This document shows, piece after piece, positions 12,479 through 23,096 of a DNA stretch of 64,000 nucleotides; position 1 is the first letter of the stretch, and the number at the start of each line of letters is the position of its first letter. The position numbers and the translations under genes are program-made. The notes beneath the pieces were generated by a model. The model saw nothing but the letters and a program-made list of their open reading frames with translations. It was not told the origin of the DNA and made no database searches. The stretch covers positions 5,580,001-5,644,000 of the forward strand of contig JAUEDM010000002.1 in NCBI GenBank assembly GCA_033439685.1, read 5' to 3'. Origin of the DNA: Apodospora peruviana (lineage: Eukaryota > Ascomycota > Sordariomycetes > Sordariales > Lasiosphaeriaceae).

Positions 12479-13536
12479 GATTCCTATTCCATAATTTTCT
12501 TTTTGACTCATACAAGTCAAGCTTTTTTGACGGGGCTAATTCCGCTCCTTGCCCGCCTTGCTTGGTTGGACCCCCAAAAGTTCCCGTTATCTGATCAAGC
12601 ACGGTGTGAATGTTGACCCGATTTGTCTAATCCACCCGTCGTCCACTGTGTGCCGGGAAAAGACGGCATTCGTTGACGTTCTTCTGTTTGTGAGTCAATT
12701 GCAATTCAATATTGAACGTGATTGAGGGTAGCCCGTCCGGATGTGTACTTTGTAGATCACATACCTACTGCAACTTCAAAAGGGGTGGATCCAATGTGGT
12801 CCAGGTGGTTTTGTCTGCGATGCAAATAAACTGACTGTTAGTGTTCGGGTGCAGTCCCGACGTCGACTCGGACAATCCACCGAGCCTGACCAAGCACGGC
12901 ACCCCCGAGGTACCGACCGATCGATCAAAGATGGAAGCGTGTTGTCATCACACTTCGGCCGGCAGTTTTCTGACCCCAGTCGGCCGACGAGTTCGGGACC
13001 GCCCACACCACCCCTGTCTGTCACCGCCGTCCAGCAAGGGCGGCTGCACAGTAGTGGTCTTGCTTTCTCGGCTCGAGCCGACTGGGCAGCAAGCAAATGA
13101 AAGGAAACGACATCGGTCGGAGCGGAATTCTGTTAGACCCCGTGCCGACCTGAGATGCTGAGCCACTCACATACCTACACACGTTTCGTCTCCGTTATTC
13201 TCCCCTGTTCGATCCTTTCCGCCTGTTTGCTGGTTGGGCGGTGACGCGCCGATATTGGCGGTGTTGCGCCGCCGCCGATATTCCGATCTATTCCGTGCTA
13301 GGCAACCTATAATTCAATCATACGCGGAATACCACTCACTCAGGTTGAAGAAGGTTGTTTGTATACCGGTATGTCGGGCTCTCCCACAGGGCTTAAATCC
13401 GAGTACGAGCGAGCGGGAGCCGCGTGGACGTGTGGTGTGGTGGGATACAAAGAGATTCCATCTGGGGTATATATCCCGCGGAGGCCAAGCCTTTTTCTGT
13501 TGTTGTTCGTTCATTCTTCAATCTCAGGTTTGTCGT

Positions 13537-13562
13537 CACACACACACACACACACACACACA
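13537..13562. repeat. (CA)n microsatellite
   Basis: About 13 CA units roughly 130 bp upstream of the transporter start codon, probably within its promoter or 5' UTR. Confidence 0.9.
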
Positions 13563-13693
13563 CCATTGACCATTGGCGCTACTCTTTTGAGGGGTAAAAG
13601 TATATCAACTATTTGTTTGGAGCTTCCTCTCTTAAATTGCCCGACATCCGTCAACACCAACTTTATCGTGCGAATAGACAGACATAGGACAAA

Positions 13694-15728
13694 ATGTTTT
13701 CACGATTCAAGAGGAAAGATAAACAAGGCGGCGGCGATGGCGCCAACCCCAACTCATCAGAGACTCAGCAACCCGCATCAGTCAACTCGTCGAACAATGT
13801 CGACGAAGAGCCCGAGACAGAGGCCCCTTTAGGCCATACCGACACGACGGCGACAAAGGACCTCGAGTACCCCTCGGGTCTGCGACTGGTCCTTTTGATG
13901 TCGTCCATCTTCATCAGCATGTTCCTCGTGGCTCTTGTTCGTACACTCCCTCCTCCTATCTACCTTGCTCCCTCACCAAACTGACCTGTTGTGTTTAGGA
14001 CCGTCTAATCATCTCAACCGCCATCCCGCAAATCACGAATGACTTCCACTCCGTCACCGACATAGGCTGGTACGGCGCCGCCTATCTGCTGACCAACTGC
14101 GCCTTCCAGCTCATGTACGGGAAACTATACACCTTTTTCGCGGTAAAAGGCGTTTTTTTGACGGCTATCTTTCTGTTCGAAGCCGGCTCGGCAATCTGCG
14201 GCGCCGCGCCCAACAGCGTCGCGTTTATTATTGGGCGGGCCATCGCCGGTTTGGGTTCAGCGGGCATCATGTCGGGCGCGATCGTGACCATCGTTTACGC
14301 GATCCCTCTGCATAAGCGACCTCTCTACCAAGGTCTGTTTGGCGCCGTGTTTGGGATTTCCTCTATTATTGGTCCCCTTGTGGGCGGCGCGTTCACGTCT
14401 AACGTTACCTGGCGGTGGTGTTTTTATATTAATTTGCCGTTTGGCGGTGTCGCGGCCGTGTTTATTGCTTTCCTGCTAAAAGTGCCGGATCGTGAGGAGA
14501 CCAAGCTGGATTTGAAGAGCAAGATTCTGCAGTTGGATCTCATGGGGACGACGGTTTTCTTGCCGGGCGTTATTTGTTTGTTGTTGGCGCTCCAGTGGGG
14601 AGGGTTTGAGTATCCCGTAAGTTTTTAACTCTGGAGTGTTAGGTGTGGTTGTTGCTGACTCCGTGGTATTTAGTGGAATGATGGGAGGATCATTGCGCTG
14701 CTTGTGCTCGGCGGCGTGCTGCTCATCGCCTTTGTCGCGATCCAGATCCTCAAGCCGGATACCGCGACCGTGCCGCCTCGCATCTTCAACCAGCGCAGCA
14801 TAATGTCCGGCACGTGGGTGACTTTCTGCATTGGCTCGAGTATGATGATCTTTAGTATGTGCCTACCACAACCCCCTCTTTTTCCCCGAGGTCGCGCTAA
14901 CATGTTATGATCATAGTCTACTTCCTGCCCGTCTGGTTCCAGGCCATCAAAGCCATCTCGGCCATCGACAGCGGTATCCGTCTCCTGCCCATGGTCCTGC
15001 CCATGGTCTTCATGTCGATTATGATTGGCGCCCTGACGTCACGCGTCGGCTACTACACCCCCTCCATGCTTTTCGGCATCGTGCTCATGTCCATCGGCGC
15101 CGGGCTTCTGAATACCCTCCAGGTCGACAGCAGCCAGGCGCACTGGGCCGGGTACCAAGTTATTTATGGTTTGGGCCTCGGGTGCACCTTCCAGGCGCCC
15201 AACCTGGCCGCGCAGACCGTGCTCAAAACGAAGGACGTCCCCGTCGGCACCGCGCTCATGTTCTTTACCCAGACGCTAGGCGGCGCCATTTTCATCTCTG
15301 TGGGCCAGAACGTGCTGAACAGCGAGCTGCTCAAGCGGTTGACGCCCTTGCCCGGATTTCCTGCGAGCGCGCTTGGCTCCTTGGGCGCCACGGAGCTGAT
15401 CGCCCATGTACCTGAAGCGATCCGAGGGAGGGTCGTGTTCGAGTATAACGAGGCGCTGCGCAAGGTTTTCCAGGTCGGCTTGATCCTGACGTGTCTGATT
15501 ATCGTGGGGGGCGTGTTCATGGAGTGGCGCAGTGTCAAGAAGAACGTGCAGCCTAAGGAGGAAGCCGGTGCTGCTGAGGAGGGGAAAGCGAAGGGAGTTG
15601 TTACTGATGGTGAGGATGTGGATGCCAAGGGACGAGATACGGATGGCGAGGAGACTACCGGTACCATTGGTGGTGGTGAAGTTGCTTCCGAGAAGGGAGA
15701 TGAGGTGAAGGGTGCACCGAAAGTCTGA
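13694..15728 (+). CDS. MFS transporter, DHA2-like (14-TM) drug/toxin efflux type
   Basis: Plasma-membrane proton antiporter type, 617 aa. Exons 13694..13936, 13999..14616, 14674..14854 and 14917..15728; all joins keep frame (the first uses a GTTCGT donor). A hydrophilic N-terminus of about 55 residues precedes about 14 hydrophobic segments. Family signatures: DRLIISTAIPQITNDF after TM1, GRAIAGLGSAG, and the antiporter motif C-like stretch GISSIIGPLVGGAF followed by WRWCFYINLPFGG. The cytosolic tail is charged (Lys/Glu/Gly-rich). Relatives export mycotoxins, drugs or siderophores; the substrate cannot be read from the sequence. A Zn2Cys6 gene lies 1.9 kb upstream, but no biosynthetic genes are nearby. 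Confidence 0.92.
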
Positions 15729-16760
15729 TTGTTTTTGTGAAAGAAGGATGGTTTATGCAGGCTGTTTCTTTTGTTTTTGCATGATAATGATACCCCCTCC
15801 TCTCTCATATAGAGGTTGATTGTATAATAGTTAACTTCCTTCTTTTGAGATGGGAACGCGGTTAGATAGAGCATTGTACGGTACACCCGATGGACATAGG
15901 ACACACGGTTTGGGCGAAGACTCACCTCATTAAATTGAGTTCTTGTGATATAGTATAGTAACTAGATAATTCCAGCAATTTGCTGGTGAGATACTTGAAG
16001 TCGCTCTTGATGTTTACCAGGTATGCGGCGTCTTCCTTCAGGGGTGCAGGGACCAGGTAAACAAACTTGTCGTGCCAGGAAAAGGGGCTTCGGATCGAAA
16101 GCTCCAGATCACCATCACAAACCCACCCTACCCACCCTCTCTTGCGTCGGTAGTTCATTGCCGATTGAATTAAGATGGCATGATTCAACTTTTTGGTCTG
16201 AGAAATCATGGAGTTCAGTTCGGCGTCACACCCGCTGACCATTGCACACCACTCTACTCGGTCGACTCTATCCGTTGTCCATCAACTTGGACACGGCAGT
16301 TGTGTTTCAGTCTGCTTGAGATGGGTGACAATGCTGCCAGCATATATTACACATGCCCACGCCACTTTTGGAGTAGACACACCCAGGAACTAGATGTCAA
16401 TTGCAACAGCCTGTCTCACCTCCCACGCTTTCTCGAGGAGTGTTCATAGACCTGCGGTCTATTTTGTCTTGCTACCAGAACCCTCAAGGTCCGGCTTTGG
16501 TAATTCTTTCGATTTTCACTCCCCAACTATCCCGCCAACCTACCTAATCAACTTTTCCACTCGGCCTGACAGACTTGAAGGTCTCATCCTCATCAGTGAC
16601 AGCCGGAGTACGTGGATGAGTTGAAGAAACCTAAGCTACGCTAAACACATTCATTGCGCTGTAGGGCACTCGAGAACGAGCCTTCAGTCATCAACATCAC
16701 CTCCGGGACCGCTGCAGTCTTCACAGTCCCAATCTTCGCGAGTTCTCCTCCCTAGCAACC
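15729..16760. other. Intergenic region with one possible small gene
   Basis: Contains the 3' UTR of the transporter and one 106-codon frame on the minus strand (listed separately). The 500 bp before the next gene show nothing recognisable. Confidence 0.45.
15922..16242 (-). CDS. Possible small protein, unrecognised
   Basis: ATG-initiated 106-codon frame on the minus strand. Its composition is protein-like (aromatic and hydrophobic residues spread evenly, no low complexity), with a run such as WVCDGDLELSIRSPFSWHD that does not look random. I do not recognise a family. It could be a small gene, one exon of a larger one, or the relic of a decayed gene; a chance frame is not excluded. Confidence 0.25.
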   Translation of the reverse strand: MVSGCDAELNSMISQTKKLNHAILIQSAMNYRRKRGWVGWVCDGDLELSIRSPFSWHDKFVYLVPAPLKEDAAYLVNIKSDFKYLTSKLLELSSYYTISQELNLMR

Positions 16761-17261
16761 ATGGACGAAGACGAAGCCACGCGTATACGTAGAAGGTGCC
16801 CGGGGACCCTAACCGTGTACACAACGTCTGTCACAACCGTGAGCGTTGTTGCCAAGCACAGTAGTAGTATCGCCACTGTCGCCCCCTACGGCGGCCGCGC
16901 CAAGGTCGTCGAGGAGTTGAACGCATGTGATGAGAAAACGACGTATCCCACCGTAACATTAACGCTAAACCCAACTATGTACCATGACACCATCACCAAG
17001 ATTCTACCCGCAACCCCTTCTGTCATCTCCGACTCCGACCCCCCCTTCTTCCGGCCCAGCATCGACGAATCCAAGCCCCCTTTCGTTCCGAAACTCATTC
17101 CGATCCCGACTGTCACTCCGACCATCCTTCCAACCATGGACGAAAGCAGCCCTGTCAATATGAAGGTCCCGAAGATTGTCGTGCCGACAGTATGTGCGGT
17201 CATCCTTCTTGTGTTTGGGATATTTCTCACATGGTTCTTGGTGAGGATGCGTCGTTTTTGA
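16761..17261 (+). CDS. Small single-pass membrane protein A, unrecognised
   Basis: 166-aa single-exon frame starting at the first ATG. No signal peptide. Residues about 15-130 are rich in Thr, Ser, Val and Pro, a likely O-glycosylated ectodomain. One strong hydrophobic segment near the C-terminus (around IVVPTVCAVILLVFGIFLTW) is followed by a very short basic tail (RMRRF). The stretch PVN-x5-K-I-x-V-P-T-x-C-x-V-I and the motif YH-D/E-x-x-T recur in the neighbouring gene on the opposite strand, so the two are paralogues. The layout (S/T-rich outside, one TM, short tail) resembles Wsc/Mid2-type cell wall sensors, but no homology to them was seen. An upstream exon is possible. Confidence 0.6.
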   Translation: MDEDEATRIRRRCPGTLTVYTTSVTTVSVVAKHSSSIATVAPYGGRAKVVEELNACDEKTTYPTVTLTLNPTMYHDTITKILPATPSVISDSDPPFFRPSIDESKPPFVPKLIPIPTVTPTILPTMDESSPVNMKVPKIVVPTVCAVILLVFGIFLTWFLVRMRRF

Positions 17262-17622
17262 GATGCTGGCTGGGTCTGCCGCGCTGGGACGGACAAGGGC
17301 AAGCCAGTGATGGAGCCATACGAGTTATGCTGTGAAACAACTGGCTGAGTAGCTCACGGCCTTTCTTATACCTTGGTGGATAGTGACAGGAGCAAAATGA
17401 AGCACGAGATCCAAAACACGACAATAGCATCCATAAATTGCCCAAATCAGTTCTACAGATAACTTAGCTAAACTCCAGATGATGTCAAGTATTATTCATG
17501 TACTCGCAATCTACATTACCCAATCCAGCCCAGTTACCCAAAATGCTAAACCAACCACAGTTATATCATCATTCGTATAATTTCACCGCCGCATTTTCCC
17601 TCGCCGCGGCTATCCACCTAGT
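17262..17622. other. Convergent intergenic spacer
   Basis: Tail-to-tail spacer of 361 bp between membrane protein genes A and B, presumably holding both 3' UTRs. Nothing else seen. Confidence 0.5.
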
Positions 17623-18362
17623 TTACCTCACCCTAGAAAGGTCCAGCGGCTTAAACACGATGTTTACCTCCTCACCCTGACGAGCCCAGCGCTTGCGTTG
17701 AGCGCGATGCCTTTTCGCGCAAAACCGTACCATAAACACCACGAAAACGAGAAAGATGACCACGCAGATGGTCGGTACGGCAATCTTCAGGGCTGTAATA
17801 TTGACGGGCTTGGCTTCGTCCCTGGGCGGCTCGAATTCCGCAGCGGCAGTGACGGTTGTGGCTGGTATCATTGTGGTGATGGTTGAGAGTTCATGATACG
17901 TCGTCGTTGCGGTTGTGACCAGCCCCGGTCCGGATTGGCCGTACGTGATTGTTGAGATCGGGATGACGGCAACGGTGATACTAGTTGTGGTGGTTCCTAT
18001 ATCAGAGACAGGGACAGGGACAACTTGATGAGGTACAGTTGATGAGGTGGGAGGCGTTGATTCGTTTGGTGGTACGGATACCGCCGTGCTGGTTCCCATA
18101 CCAGGGACAGGGGCAGGGACTTGATTTGATACCGTTGTTGAGGTGGGATGCCTCGATTTGTGTGTCAATTCTGGTGGTGGTGCTGATGCTCTCGTGTCAG
18201 TGGACCAGGTTCTCACAGTCTTCGTGGATTATGCCTACCATTGTGCGGCTTGATCTCGCGCGGGTCACATTCCCGGACACTCTCAGTGCTGCCGGAGCTG
18301 GCGGTGACCTCGGTCGGGGCGGCGGGATATGTGACGCCGCTATAGGTGCACCATGTGTTCAT
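17623..18362 (-). CDS. Small single-pass membrane protein B, paralogue of A
   Basis: 227 aa from exons complement(17623..18182, 18239..18362). The 56-bp intron has a good CTGAC branch site and its removal joins the ATG-bearing exon (starting MNTWCTYSG) to the long frame. The Pro/Thr/Ser-rich ectodomain contains two imperfect repeats of about 29 residues (TSTTVSNQVPAPVPGMGTST and TSSTVPHQVVPVPVSDIGTT). One TM segment (around ALKIAVPTICVVIFLVFVVF) precedes a cytosolic tail of about 35 residues, much longer than in protein A and strongly basic (KRHRAQRKRW). Similarity to A covers the juxtamembrane PVN motif and the TM. Function unknown; the tail suggests signalling or anchoring, which is inference. 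Confidence 0.6.
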
Positions 18363-19353
18363 GATGGCTGCCGTGGATGGTATTGATCTCGCGAAGATTG
18401 AGAAAAGTGAAGGGCTGTACAGGGGCCGAAGGTGATATGCAAGTATTATTCTCAAGGCTTTGGGGTGCAAAAACTACCTAGGTTTGGTGCATGTCTCATC
18501 TCAGTCATTGCGGTAGATATTGAGGAAGATGATATATTGAGGTTTAAAAAGCCGAGTCTGAAAGAAAGCTGGTCAGGTTTATGGCTGGAAAGCTAGAGAA
18601 GTAAAACTCGAGAAAGCAGAGCAGCCATCAAACGCAAATCACAATATTTCTGGGAGCATATAGGTTAAACCGCAGATGTGCCACCACTCCTTGCGCAAGA
18701 GTGGGTGGTGAGATAAGTGGTTGCGGTTCCCATCGAGTGAGTGTCGTGGGTGTGTGTCATGGCTAGAAGAGCCATGGACATGTGCTGCATACTGTCTGGT
18801 GACTGCATTATCTGCACACAGAGTGATACTCGCCCATGTCTTTGAAAATCTCTTTCGCATCTAAAGGGACAGTACTGCGGCGTGAACATGCGCCCTCAGT
18901 CCCCAGAGCTGTGAGCCGACCTGAACAGAATTCTCAGTTCCAGTTACAGCCAGTTTAGCTCACTTCCCAGACTCACTCTCCCGCCCTGTGGTCTTCATCC
19001 GGTGATCTGACCGTCCCATAAAACCTCTCATCAGCATACAGTAATGGTGCCGGTTAGTCCGATCTTGAATCATCTGGTCATTGTGTTCGCGGGGTCGAGC
19101 AAGCAGGCCCTTTGCGTCAGAACAGCATGATTCACCACTCTCTTCAATTCAACAGCGTTACCCACCAGACGTATGGTACGGGACTTCATTCCAGATATAT
19201 CATATAGGAAGTCTCTTGTTTCTTTGACCTTTACCAGTCCATCTTTCTAGGTCACTACCTACCATCCACCATCTTTCTCCTAGATATCACCAGTCTCGGA
19301 CAGATTACCTGACTGTGTCCCTATCCCATTACCACTACAGCCCTCCACATTCA
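18363..19353. other. Intergenic region, no gene recognised
   Basis: About 1 kb between divergent membrane protein genes B and C, so both promoters lie here. No coding or repeat signal recognised. Confidence 0.5.
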
Positions 19354-19935
19354 ATGTCTTCTCGCTGCCTCGCACTCAAACTCGGAGAGTTCACCATGAC
19401 TCACAGTACTAATCTCAGCGAAATCGATGGATTGCGGCCATCCCATTCCGTCGTTGTGGCTCTGGTCATCGCACTCGGCGTCATGATGCTTTCGATAACA
19501 GGCATTCTGATGTGGCAATACTGGAATCTGTACGATCCTGAACCCCAGCACGAAACCTACTACCACGGCGGCTACATTTCCTTTCCTTCCGGCGTTCTGT
19601 TGGGCATTCCTAACAATCACATCCAAGACAAGGAGAGCAGCAAGGGCAGCGAAGACTACGCCGGCGGACCGTACAGGAAGTATGCTATTATCAGGACTGG
19701 TTCATGGTCTAACCCAGAGGCGGAGCATTTCAAAGACGTGGAAGACAACAGCGTCAGACCTTCCGTCATGGAAACGTCGAAATCTCAGGGCAGCATCAAC
19801 GAGGCCCCGTTATTGTGGTCGGCTGATGCCGAGACATCAACGGGAAAGAAGGAGCGCGAGGCTGGGTACCGCAGTCTCAAGAGCAGCAGCAGCAGCAGTT
19901 CTAGTTCATCCAGTCCTAGCAGCTTCTATCTTTAG
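19354..19935 (+). CDS. Small single-pass membrane protein C, unrecognised
   Basis: 193-aa frame from the first ATG (a second ATG at 19396 is also possible). One hydrophobic segment near residues 35-62 (SVVVALVIALGVMMLSITGI) is followed by a hydrophilic cytosolic tail of about 130 residues ending in a serine run. The N-terminus is short and there is no cleavable signal. It differs from proteins A and B in having the TM near the N-terminus, so it is not an obvious paralogue, but three orphan single-TM proteins in 3.2 kb form a striking group. Function unknown. Confidence 0.55.
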   Translation: MSSRCLALKLGEFTMTHSTNLSEIDGLRPSHSVVVALVIALGVMMLSITGILMWQYWNLYDPEPQHETYYHGGYISFPSGVLLGIPNNHIQDKESSKGSEDYAGGPYRKYAIIRTGSWSNPEAEHFKDVEDNSVRPSVMETSKSQGSINEAPLLWSADAETSTGKKEREAGYRSLKSSSSSSSSSSSPSSFYL

Positions 19936-20617
19936 ACACACGCAGCACCAAAAAAGGACTTCGTCAAGAAAGTACCTAGTTACATGGGTTGGACGAATAG
20001 GTGCTGCTCGTTGACATGGACTTAGTCCTGGTGCCGGTGTTGTTTCTTTCAAGTTCGGTACTGAATTTATACTCCGGAATCTGGTACAGATTACTATCCC
20101 GGTGGTCTTGGGCTCTTGGACAGCTGGAGGACCTTGGCGGTTGAATACCTAGCTTTGGTCAGTGGGGAGATTGGTTTCAGGGAAACAGAGGCGGTGGAAG
20201 TAAATTCTTTTATTCTTCGGAAAGAATTAAAAGGAGATATAAAACTGTTAACTTATATTCTTTTGGCATCTATTCTGGGAATAGTCTCAGCGAATACTAT
20301 TAGATATTTACAAGCGGTAGTGTAAAATGACCTGCCACCCGCAGTGCTATCATTAACCGCCTCACTTAAGTACGTATAATAATAGCCCCAAGCCTCCTTA
20401 TGTAGAACATAACCCCGTGCCATGAACTCCGTCTTCCTTATACAAAACGCCCAAATAAGTACTGTAGAGAGATACCTTCTATGCGGTTCTCGAGCCCACG
20501 ATCATCCCGCGCACTTTGCCAGCCAGCGAGGTGCTATAATTACAGAAGCTTCCCAAATGCCAGTGTTATCCAAGAAATCAAAATGCTCTTTTCGAAAAAA
20601 ATATCAACTCATAGGTA
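19936..20617. other. Convergent intergenic region
   Basis: Spacer between protein C and the leftward glycosyltransferase. AT-rich around 20200-20420. No gene recognised. Confidence 0.5.
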
Positions 20618-22133
20618 TTAACCTCCCAAGCAATTGATCTCCAAATCCCTTGCTCGCTGAGAATTCGGCCCAGACAGTTTCCCGTCCGCTTTCTCTCCAA
20701 CAATCATCCACGGACTGATATGGCACTTTCGCGTCCCTGTCTCCCAAGTCCAGGCCATACATTTCTTCGAATACTTTTTCGTGCACTTTTTCATGCACTC
20801 ATCCGCGCTCGCGACGTTTCTGACCGTCAGTATCGCGTCATCGTCGTTAAGCTTTTCACCAACATGGTCCCAGTTCTGGTTGATATTGGCCGCAGCCGCC
20901 CCTGCGACTCCCTTCCCGTGACGCCACGGAGTCGGGACTTGATATATATCCCACAGATCAATCCACAGGACAGGCTGCGTGATATTCCTAAAATGCTGGC
21001 CAGCATCCAACATCTTGGCTGGCGTAGCGAGGGTATGGAACGCCACCACGGGCGAACAGAACCTGTCGGCCCGGATTTTGCTTTGTCTCGGCGACTCGCC
21101 GTTGAACAAGTGGCTGTACCTTTCATCAAGATAAATTCCGCTTCTAATGAGGGCTCTTGCAAGAAGCCGGTCACCCCACGTTTCCTCCAAAGACTCGGCG
21201 TGGGCGCGTGATACTACCCCTCGTTTACGGACGAGGAGACTCTGCATGGCTGCTTGCGACAGCACAATGGCGGATCCGCCATGCGCGAAGCGCTGCCTGA
21301 AGTCGCCGACGGCGTTTCCTAAGTAGTGCCGTGCTTTCGGGTCGAGATGGCCCAGCAGCGGTTTTAGGGATGGCTGGACGAGATAAGTGTCGTCGTCGGC
21401 CAGGATATACCACTTTTTCTTTGGGAATCTCTCGTATGCGAATTCGAGACCGGATATAAACTGCCACCACCCATCTGCATCAATAAAACTCCGTTCTTCA
21501 AAACAACCGGACCGCAAAAGCATTTACCTTGAGCGCATCAAGTTCCCACCCAGAAGCTCTAGACAGCTTGAGCGCCGTCTCGGCATCATCAGCCGCAATC
21601 GCCTCCGTCAGACGCCGATACTTGCGTATCCTCGGACTACTGTCCATCTTCCCCGAGAGACTGGGATGACTCAGCGTCCGGTTGACCATATCGTAAATGG
21701 GCAGCTCCTGGCCGCGGTACGTGCAGTGCTCGCCCTTTTTGGACGAGAAATCCGCAATAACCAAGATATCGCGGAACTCGTTGTTGTTGGCGTCGGCACT
21801 CAGCGAGTCCAGCCAGGCCGTTGCTCGCTCTCTCGTGCCGTAGCCCGTCTTGACCACCACCAGGGTGTCCTCGGCCACGTTGACAGGATACACCGGGTTG
21901 GCAAAGACCCAGCGCTGCTCGCTTAGGCGCGTGGGCGACCTGAGCCACGCGGCCTGGAACCACTTGAGATTCCATCTCACGGCGAGACGGACCACGTTGT
22001 CGTATGGCAGAAACAGCCAGACGACGAGGAAGCTGACCACCGAGAGATATACGAGGGAGCGCAGGCGCAGGCAGAAAGGGTAGCGGCGTCGTAGGCGCCG
22101 CCATGAGAATGGCCGAGGTCCCATTGTACTCAT
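20618..22133 (-). CDS. GT31-like (Fringe-related) type II glycosyltransferase with PAN-like C-terminus
   Basis: 482 aa from complement(20618..21460, 21528..22133). A basic N-terminus and one TM segment (SLVYLSVVSFLVVWLFLPY) place it as a type II Golgi/ER membrane protein. The catalytic domain shows the metal-binding acidic motif in WYILADDDTYL and the downstream GGSAIVLSQAAM typical of fungal Fringe-like enzymes. The last ~70 residues contain a Cys-rich stretch (ADECMKKC, KKCMAWTWE, KCHISPW) resembling a PAN/Apple module. Two acceptors are possible for the 67-bp intron; the one chosen keeps phase and gives WELDALKFISGLEFAYERF, as expected for the family. Donor sugar and acceptor cannot be read from the sequence. 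Confidence 0.82.
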
Positions 22134-22873
22134 TTTCCTTTATAGAAAGAACCTGTGAATGGACCCGGAAAATTATTTTGAAGTTGCGGTAGGGAGTAAC
22201 TTGGTGATTACCTAACCGTTCGTGATGTCGTCGGTATGAATTTCGGTTGCATTTGATGGGTGATGAGCGAGATGAGGAACGCGCCAGCGGGAAGCTAAAA
22301 GGGAAACGCGGTCAAATAGCCGCAAAGATGTGAGACATGAAATGCATGCGCGGTTGAATAAGCCTCAATGTGGGGAACGCGTCTTCTCTGGTGATACCGG
22401 TATAAGTGTAGTGGATGGCGAATCTCTTTTTTGAAGAGAGACGGGTACTGTGATGTTGATATGTTTGTGGTCTCTCTCATGTGAAGTATGCCCAAAAAAG
22501 ATGGACATCGATCCTGGCCCGTGACATCACACTAATTTTAGGAGCCAACGAACCCGGTCCGGCGGCCGCAGGCCTAGAGGTACCAAATTCGCTAGCGGCT
22601 CCCGCCGTTCAGGGGTAAAATCTGGGGGTGGATCAGCCCGAACGAAACCAGGAAAGCAACCTGACGAAAGAAAAATGGATGGGTCGCATTCATTGGCTTG
22701 ATCGATAGTTTATTGATTCACAAATGGAGAATTTAAAATTGACGAGACACGTACGTATAAAGAAGCATGGAGATCATGCAAGGTACCGATACTTCTACAT
22801 CATCTCTTGTCACGCTGGGCAGAGCGCTAATAAGCCGAGGTTCCGTCTCACCACGGAAAAGCTGAACACAAGG

Positions 22874-23096
22874 CAAGGTGTCACGGGACTAGACCGTGAC
22901 AGCCGTTGACAGCTGCCAGGTGCTCTGGCAGGCTGGTGGTGGCCTGGACGGCACCACAGGAACTTGGTGGGGTACTAGCGCTGTGCACGGACCAATCAGT
23001 CCCTATATAAGGGCGACTTGCGAGCCAGGGTCCTTGGGTTAGTCGTGCAACCACATCAATAGTAGAGCTACTACAAGGTTGAGCCGTGATACAAGG
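22874..23096. mobile_element. Solo LTR of a retrotransposon, with 5-bp target duplication
   Basis: A 213-bp unit (22879-23091) starts TGTCACGG and ends CCGTGATA, an inverted repeat with one mismatch at the penultimate base (expected CCGTGACA; the change is C to T). It is flanked by the direct repeat CAAGG (22874-22878 and 23092-23096), a typical 5-bp LTR target duplication. Inside are a CCAAT box and a TATA-like CTATATAAGG (about 23003-23012), as expected in the U3 region. No internal retrotransposon sequence adjoins it, so it is a solo LTR left by recombination. The superfamily (Gypsy or Copia) cannot be told from the LTR alone. Confidence 0.75.

Larger units (their letters stand above)
11804..13693. 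other. Intergenic region, no gene recognised
   Basis: About 1.9 kb between the regulator and the transporter. It contains a perfect 18-bp tandem duplication and a CA dinucleotide repeat, listed separately. Open frames here look random. Confidence 0.5.

Noticed and set aside
13537..13562. CA, GT and AG tracts as possible CRISPR or telomere-like repeats
   Set aside because: They are simple dinucleotide microsatellites without spacers or telomeric units.
9356..15728. Secondary-metabolite cluster (regulator plus efflux pump)
   Set aside because: No polyketide synthase, peptide synthetase, terpene cyclase or tailoring enzymes lie nearby; the two genes are separated by 1.9 kb.
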